Source of the DNA: Fragilaria radians
Taxonomy: Eukaryota > Bacillariophyta > Fragilariophyceae > Fragilariales > Fragilariaceae
Length of the DNA stretch: 12,267 nt
Assembly: GCA_900642245.1 (NCBI GenBank)
Contig: CAAAJI010000171.1
Span: forward strand, 108,571-120,837
Direction of reading: 5' to 3'
Shown: piece by piece, positions 9,108 to 12,267 of the stretch
Numbering within the stretch: position 1 is the first letter of the stretch
Layout of the letters: every line of letters starts with the position of its first letter
Notes under the pieces: generated by a model
Database searches by the model: none
What the model saw: only the letters and a program-made list of their open reading frames with translations
Told to the model about the DNA's origin: nothing
Program-made: the position numbers and the translations under genes

Positions 9108-10948
9108 ATGACATTTTGGTTTTCATCATGCGGTGGTGTTGATTCCTTTTTACATAATGGAGGTGGTTGCATTGGATTGACATCTGTCACACCGACAACC
9201 ATGGAAATGTCAGAAACAACGACATCACGAGAAGAAATAACAATACAGTCAAATGGTAATGTTGTTGTTATTCCTGATGACGATGACGACGACGGCGAAA
9301 ATGATAGCGGCGACATACCATATTCACAAGATCCGCACACTACAAAGTCATCTACTCAAACTTGGTTGTTATCCGTGGCATCGGAGCTGTCAAGAAAGGC
9401 AGTCATTGTTTCACCAAGAGGTGGAACGGATGAACTCTCTGCTGCTGCTAATCAAAAAGATTATCTTCCTTTGCAATCTGCTGTTGAAATTGTTCCGGTA
9501 CGTCAAACTTCATTCATACATAAGAATTATCACATTTGCCGTCCATGTCAATTTAATCATCTTTTTTTAATCTTCAATCAGGATCGAATTTACTATGCGG
9601 CATTATCACACACACCTCCAAAGCAAGCAACCCATCATGGCAAATTATTGTACTTTTTTCAAATTGATACGGAACTATTATATTGGAATTTTTATTTAGA
9701 TTTTGGTCCACTCAACTTGGGACACTTGTATCGTTTTATAAGGAAGCTTAATGGCCTTTATGATCAATATCCTGATCGGATACTTGTCTATTACAGTTCG
9801 ATGGATCCCTGCAAACGTGCAAATGCCACGTACTTAATTGCTGCATGGCGACTGTTGGTACAAAATCTCAGCCCCGATGATGCCATAAAAGGATTGGATT
9901 GTTCTACCATTCCTCCCTTTCATGATGCATCTCCTGGTCCATGTTTGTACGAATTGACCATACTAGACTGTTTGCGGGGAATCGACAAGGCTCGCAAGTT
10001 TGGATTTTTCCATTGGGATCAATTTGATGTGACAGAATATGAACATTACGAACAAGTTGAGGTAAGCAGGAGATTAATTATTCTTCGAAAGAGCAATTCT
10101 AAATCTAGAGAATGTCCGTAGATAAACTCATCACATTAACCTTCTCTTTGCCTCCCCCATTCCGACTCGATCGTTCCTCTCTTTCGAAGCACGGGGATCT
10201 CAATTGGATTGTTCATGATCGTATAGTCGCCTTTGCAGGGCCTCAATTTCATCGCGTTTTGACTCGCGATGGCTATTATACTATGACTCCTGCAGACTAT
10301 GTTCCATATCTCAAGGCCCATAGAATTGATTTGGTCATACGGTTGAACAAACGCTGCTACAATGAATCGGACTTTATTCGAGCAGGTATACGGCACTTTG
10401 ATCAGTACTATTTGGATGGCTCCTGTCCCACTCTTCCAATCCTCCAAGCGATACTCACCGCAATGGAGACTGTTCCATCAAAGCGTGCATTTGCTGTCCA
10501 TTGTAAGGCAGGATTGGGACGTACCGGAACATGTATTGGGGCTTACTTGATGAAACACTATCGAATGACTGCTGGAGAAGTCATTGGATGGATGCGAATA
10601 TGCCGTCCTGGTATGGTCATTGGACCTCAGCAGCAATTCCTAGTGGACATTCAAGACCGTATGTGGCACGAAAGAGATGTGGCTTCCTCCTTACGTCCAA
10701 CAATGGAAAATCGAGTGTTTCTATTCACTTCGTCAAAATCGCAGCCTACAAAGACTGCCACTAAAATCAAGAACACGACCATTCACAATAGTAATGAAGA
10801 TGATTCTGAAAAGGGATCACCAAAATCTGTCACTGCCATTCTAGACTTTTTCACTCATAACCGAATAAAGGAAACAAGAAGTGACATCAAATGTTCTGAG
10901 TTCAATGAAAGTCAGGCCGATGGCCTTTTGGCAAGACGAAGAAAATAG
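9108..10948 (+). CDS. CDC14: Cdc14-type dual-specificity protein phosphatase (3 exons)
   Basis: Cdc14 removes phosphate mainly from Ser-Pro sites made by cyclin-dependent kinases and acts at late mitosis, meiosis and DNA repair. Exons 9108-9497, 9582-10061 and 10190-10948 join in phase 0 to a 542-residue protein. After a low-complexity N-terminal tail, the DSP N-domain spans about 131-290 (FGPLNLGHLYRF, KRANATYLIAAW, DVTEYEHYEQVE). The catalytic domain starts HGDLNWIV at 291. The general-acid candidate is Asp366 in YYLDGSCP. The active-site loop is HCKAGLGRTGT with Cys395 and Arg401, then RICRPG and GPQQQF. All catalytic residues are present. The C-terminal tail is short and polar, with a PIP-like segment (504-517) and a basic end (RRRK). 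The open frame extends upstream to 9048, but its first codon there is TTG; the first ATG is 9108. ATG 9201 (A at -3, G at +4) has a better Kozak context and would give 511 residues. Confidence 0.95.
9498..9581 (+). other. CDC14 intron 1 (84 nt, phase 0)
   Basis: Donor GTACGT, acceptor TTCAATCAG. Removal joins ...EIVP to DRIYYAAL, which restores the usual start of the Cdc14 N-domain (compare KDRLYFATL in animal Cdc14). The intron is 28 codons long with no in-frame stop, so retention would not truncate the protein. Confidence 0.88.
10062..10189 (+). other. CDC14 intron 2 (128 nt, phase 0)
   Basis: Donor GTAAGC after EHYEQVE, acceptor CTTTCGAAG before HGDLNWIV. The junction recreates the conserved linker between the two phosphatase domains (ERVENGDFNWIVP in animals). 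A branch-like cattaac lies near 10134-10140, followed by a pyrimidine-rich run. Retention would hit an in-frame TAG at 10119-10121. Confidence 0.9.
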
Positions 10949-12267
10949 AAACTTCAACCCAGGGAAGAAGAAAGTATTCTCAAAAACCAGTCACTGATTC
11001 GGAAAAAGGATCTATCTATAAGATTTGTTTTGTGACTATGCAATGTCTTGAAAAGCAATTGCAATGATTCCAAGCGTTGCTAAATATTTGAGATGGTGTT
11101 GAAGAGTAGAGAGAAAACATCTCACCTTTCACAATCCTCAAAATCCACTAGCAGCAGTGTAACAACATTTCAATAACTGTTTAGATTTGTAATGTGGGCT
11201 AATAGAAAACTTCTAAACAATACAATTCACTGCAGTGCAAAAGTAATCTGTTTAGTGCCGCCATTTATTCAGATTCAAGATTTCATTATGTTTGCAAAAT
11301 GAATGTCCCCCAAAGACGGATATGCAAAAAGATTGAACTTTGTTGGAGATATCATCAGCTACAGTTTATCAGTTTAGGATTTCCATCAAGGATAATATTC
11401 AAGAGAGTATGACATCAAAAAATCTTACTTCAATATCTACAATGTTTTAGTTCAAGAAACTTTTATCGTTTCACTTCTTTTCCCTTTGTCCTTTCTTTAT
11501 CCTTGAGGTCTTTCTAACAAGGTTAAACTTGGGCACCTGCTTGCAACCTGTATATTCTACACCTAGATGATGAACTTGCCGTTTGGATTGTTGCTACTCT
11601 TTTGATTTGATAAGATGTTGGATTCAAATGCAATATGCGTGTGATCCCAGTGAAAAATAAAATTTTGGATAGTCCATTATTTCTTCTTGCATATGATTTA
11701 TGACTTTTTTGCTACAAAACGGCCTTGTCAATGTTTTCATTTGTTTTGGTTGGTGAATTCATGATAATACAGGTATACTTGAAGTGAAACGCAGTAAGAT
11801 GTAAACAATATTGATCATCAAATTGGCTTTGAAACTTTGGTATTGAAAATTCAAGATGACAAAGACATTGCATTAATACTCTGATTATCTAAACAATTAG
11901 GAGCAACTTCCAATCTGCTGATGCTTCATCAACTAAATTGAAAAATGTTCTACAAATCAAATTATAGATCTTGAAAATTTTGTATAAAATAATTGAATGG
12001 AAGACAAACGTAGCCTTTGATGCCTGACGTAAAGCTACTATTGCTTCCAACCAAAATAAGAAGAAAACAATTGAAAAGCCGTTGAAAATGTTAAAAGTGA
12101 AATTTAAACACAGACAGTCTCAACTCTGAGTTTGGACAATATTACCAAATTATATACAGCTTGGGTGAGCCCCTTGGTGAGGGTAATGTTGCCCTAAGCT
12201 GCTCTAAGAGTTTATACAAATTGTAAATTATGATCTAAACGGTTACTTTTATCCTAGATCTCTTGTG
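10949..12267. other. 3' flank of CDC14 and intergenic DNA, no gene identified
   Basis: No convincing coding frame, tRNA or splice-bounded exon. There is a pyrimidine-rich run at about 11473-11505, AT-rich stretches containing AATAAA-like words (for example near 11647), and a GC-richer island with an imperfect inverted repeat at 12158-12200. A CDC14 3' UTR must occupy the left end, but its limit cannot be placed. Confidence 0.5.

Noticed and set aside
9026..9340. 104-codon - strand frame opposite CDC14 exon 1
   Set aside because: Its Ser-rich run is simply the antisense of the Asp-codon run of CDC14; no motif of its own.
10136..10447. 103-codon - strand frame opposite CDC14 exon 3
   Set aside because: Antisense of the conserved phosphatase domain; no family resemblance.
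1..12267. CRISPR array, operon-type gene cluster or prokaryotic defence system
   Set aside because: There are no spaced short repeats, no tightly packed co-directional genes and no ribosome-binding sites; introns and gene content are eukaryotic.

Overview
This is a stretch of nuclear DNA from a eukaryotic microbe. The evidence is two conserved eukaryotic genes (MSH5 and CDC14), GT-AG introns that are short (84 and 128 nt), an 883-codon MSH5 frame without introns, and AT-rich intergenic DNA around visibly more GC-rich exons. CDC14 argues against a land plant. An intron-poor protist such as a diatom or another stramenopile fits best, but that lineage is a guess.

Layout: positions 1-876 hold nothing I can identify. 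Positions 877-1945 hold a decayed hAT-family transposase on the + strand. MSH5 (2217-4868, - strand) encodes a MutS homologue that in other eukaryotes acts with MSH4 on meiotic recombination intermediates. Positions 4869-7494 are AT-rich and carry TE debris, including an inverted, diverged copy (about 6880-7360) of part of the 877-1945 element. A second repeat family has two direct copies (about 6449-6609 and 7887-8041) that conserve an 18-residue reading frame and its stop codon on the - strand. A possible unrecognised two-exon mini-gene lies at 7495-7786 (+). An unassigned open frame on the - strand (8628-8879, with a further open stretch up to 9026) lies divergently next to CDC14. CDC14 (9108-10948, +, three exons) encodes a complete dual-specificity phosphatase. 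Positions 10949-12267 appear non-coding.

MSH5 and CDC14 both have roles in meiosis or cell division in model organisms (crossover formation; mitotic and meiotic exit and regulation of resolvases). They are about 4.2 kb apart in divergent orientation with TE remnants between them, so I do not claim co-regulation. There is no clear novel multi-gene system here. The most useful leads are the two unassigned small genes, the short protein-interaction motifs in the CDC14 tails (SIM-like and PIP-like), a CDC14 intron that could be retained in frame, and the paired TE relics.
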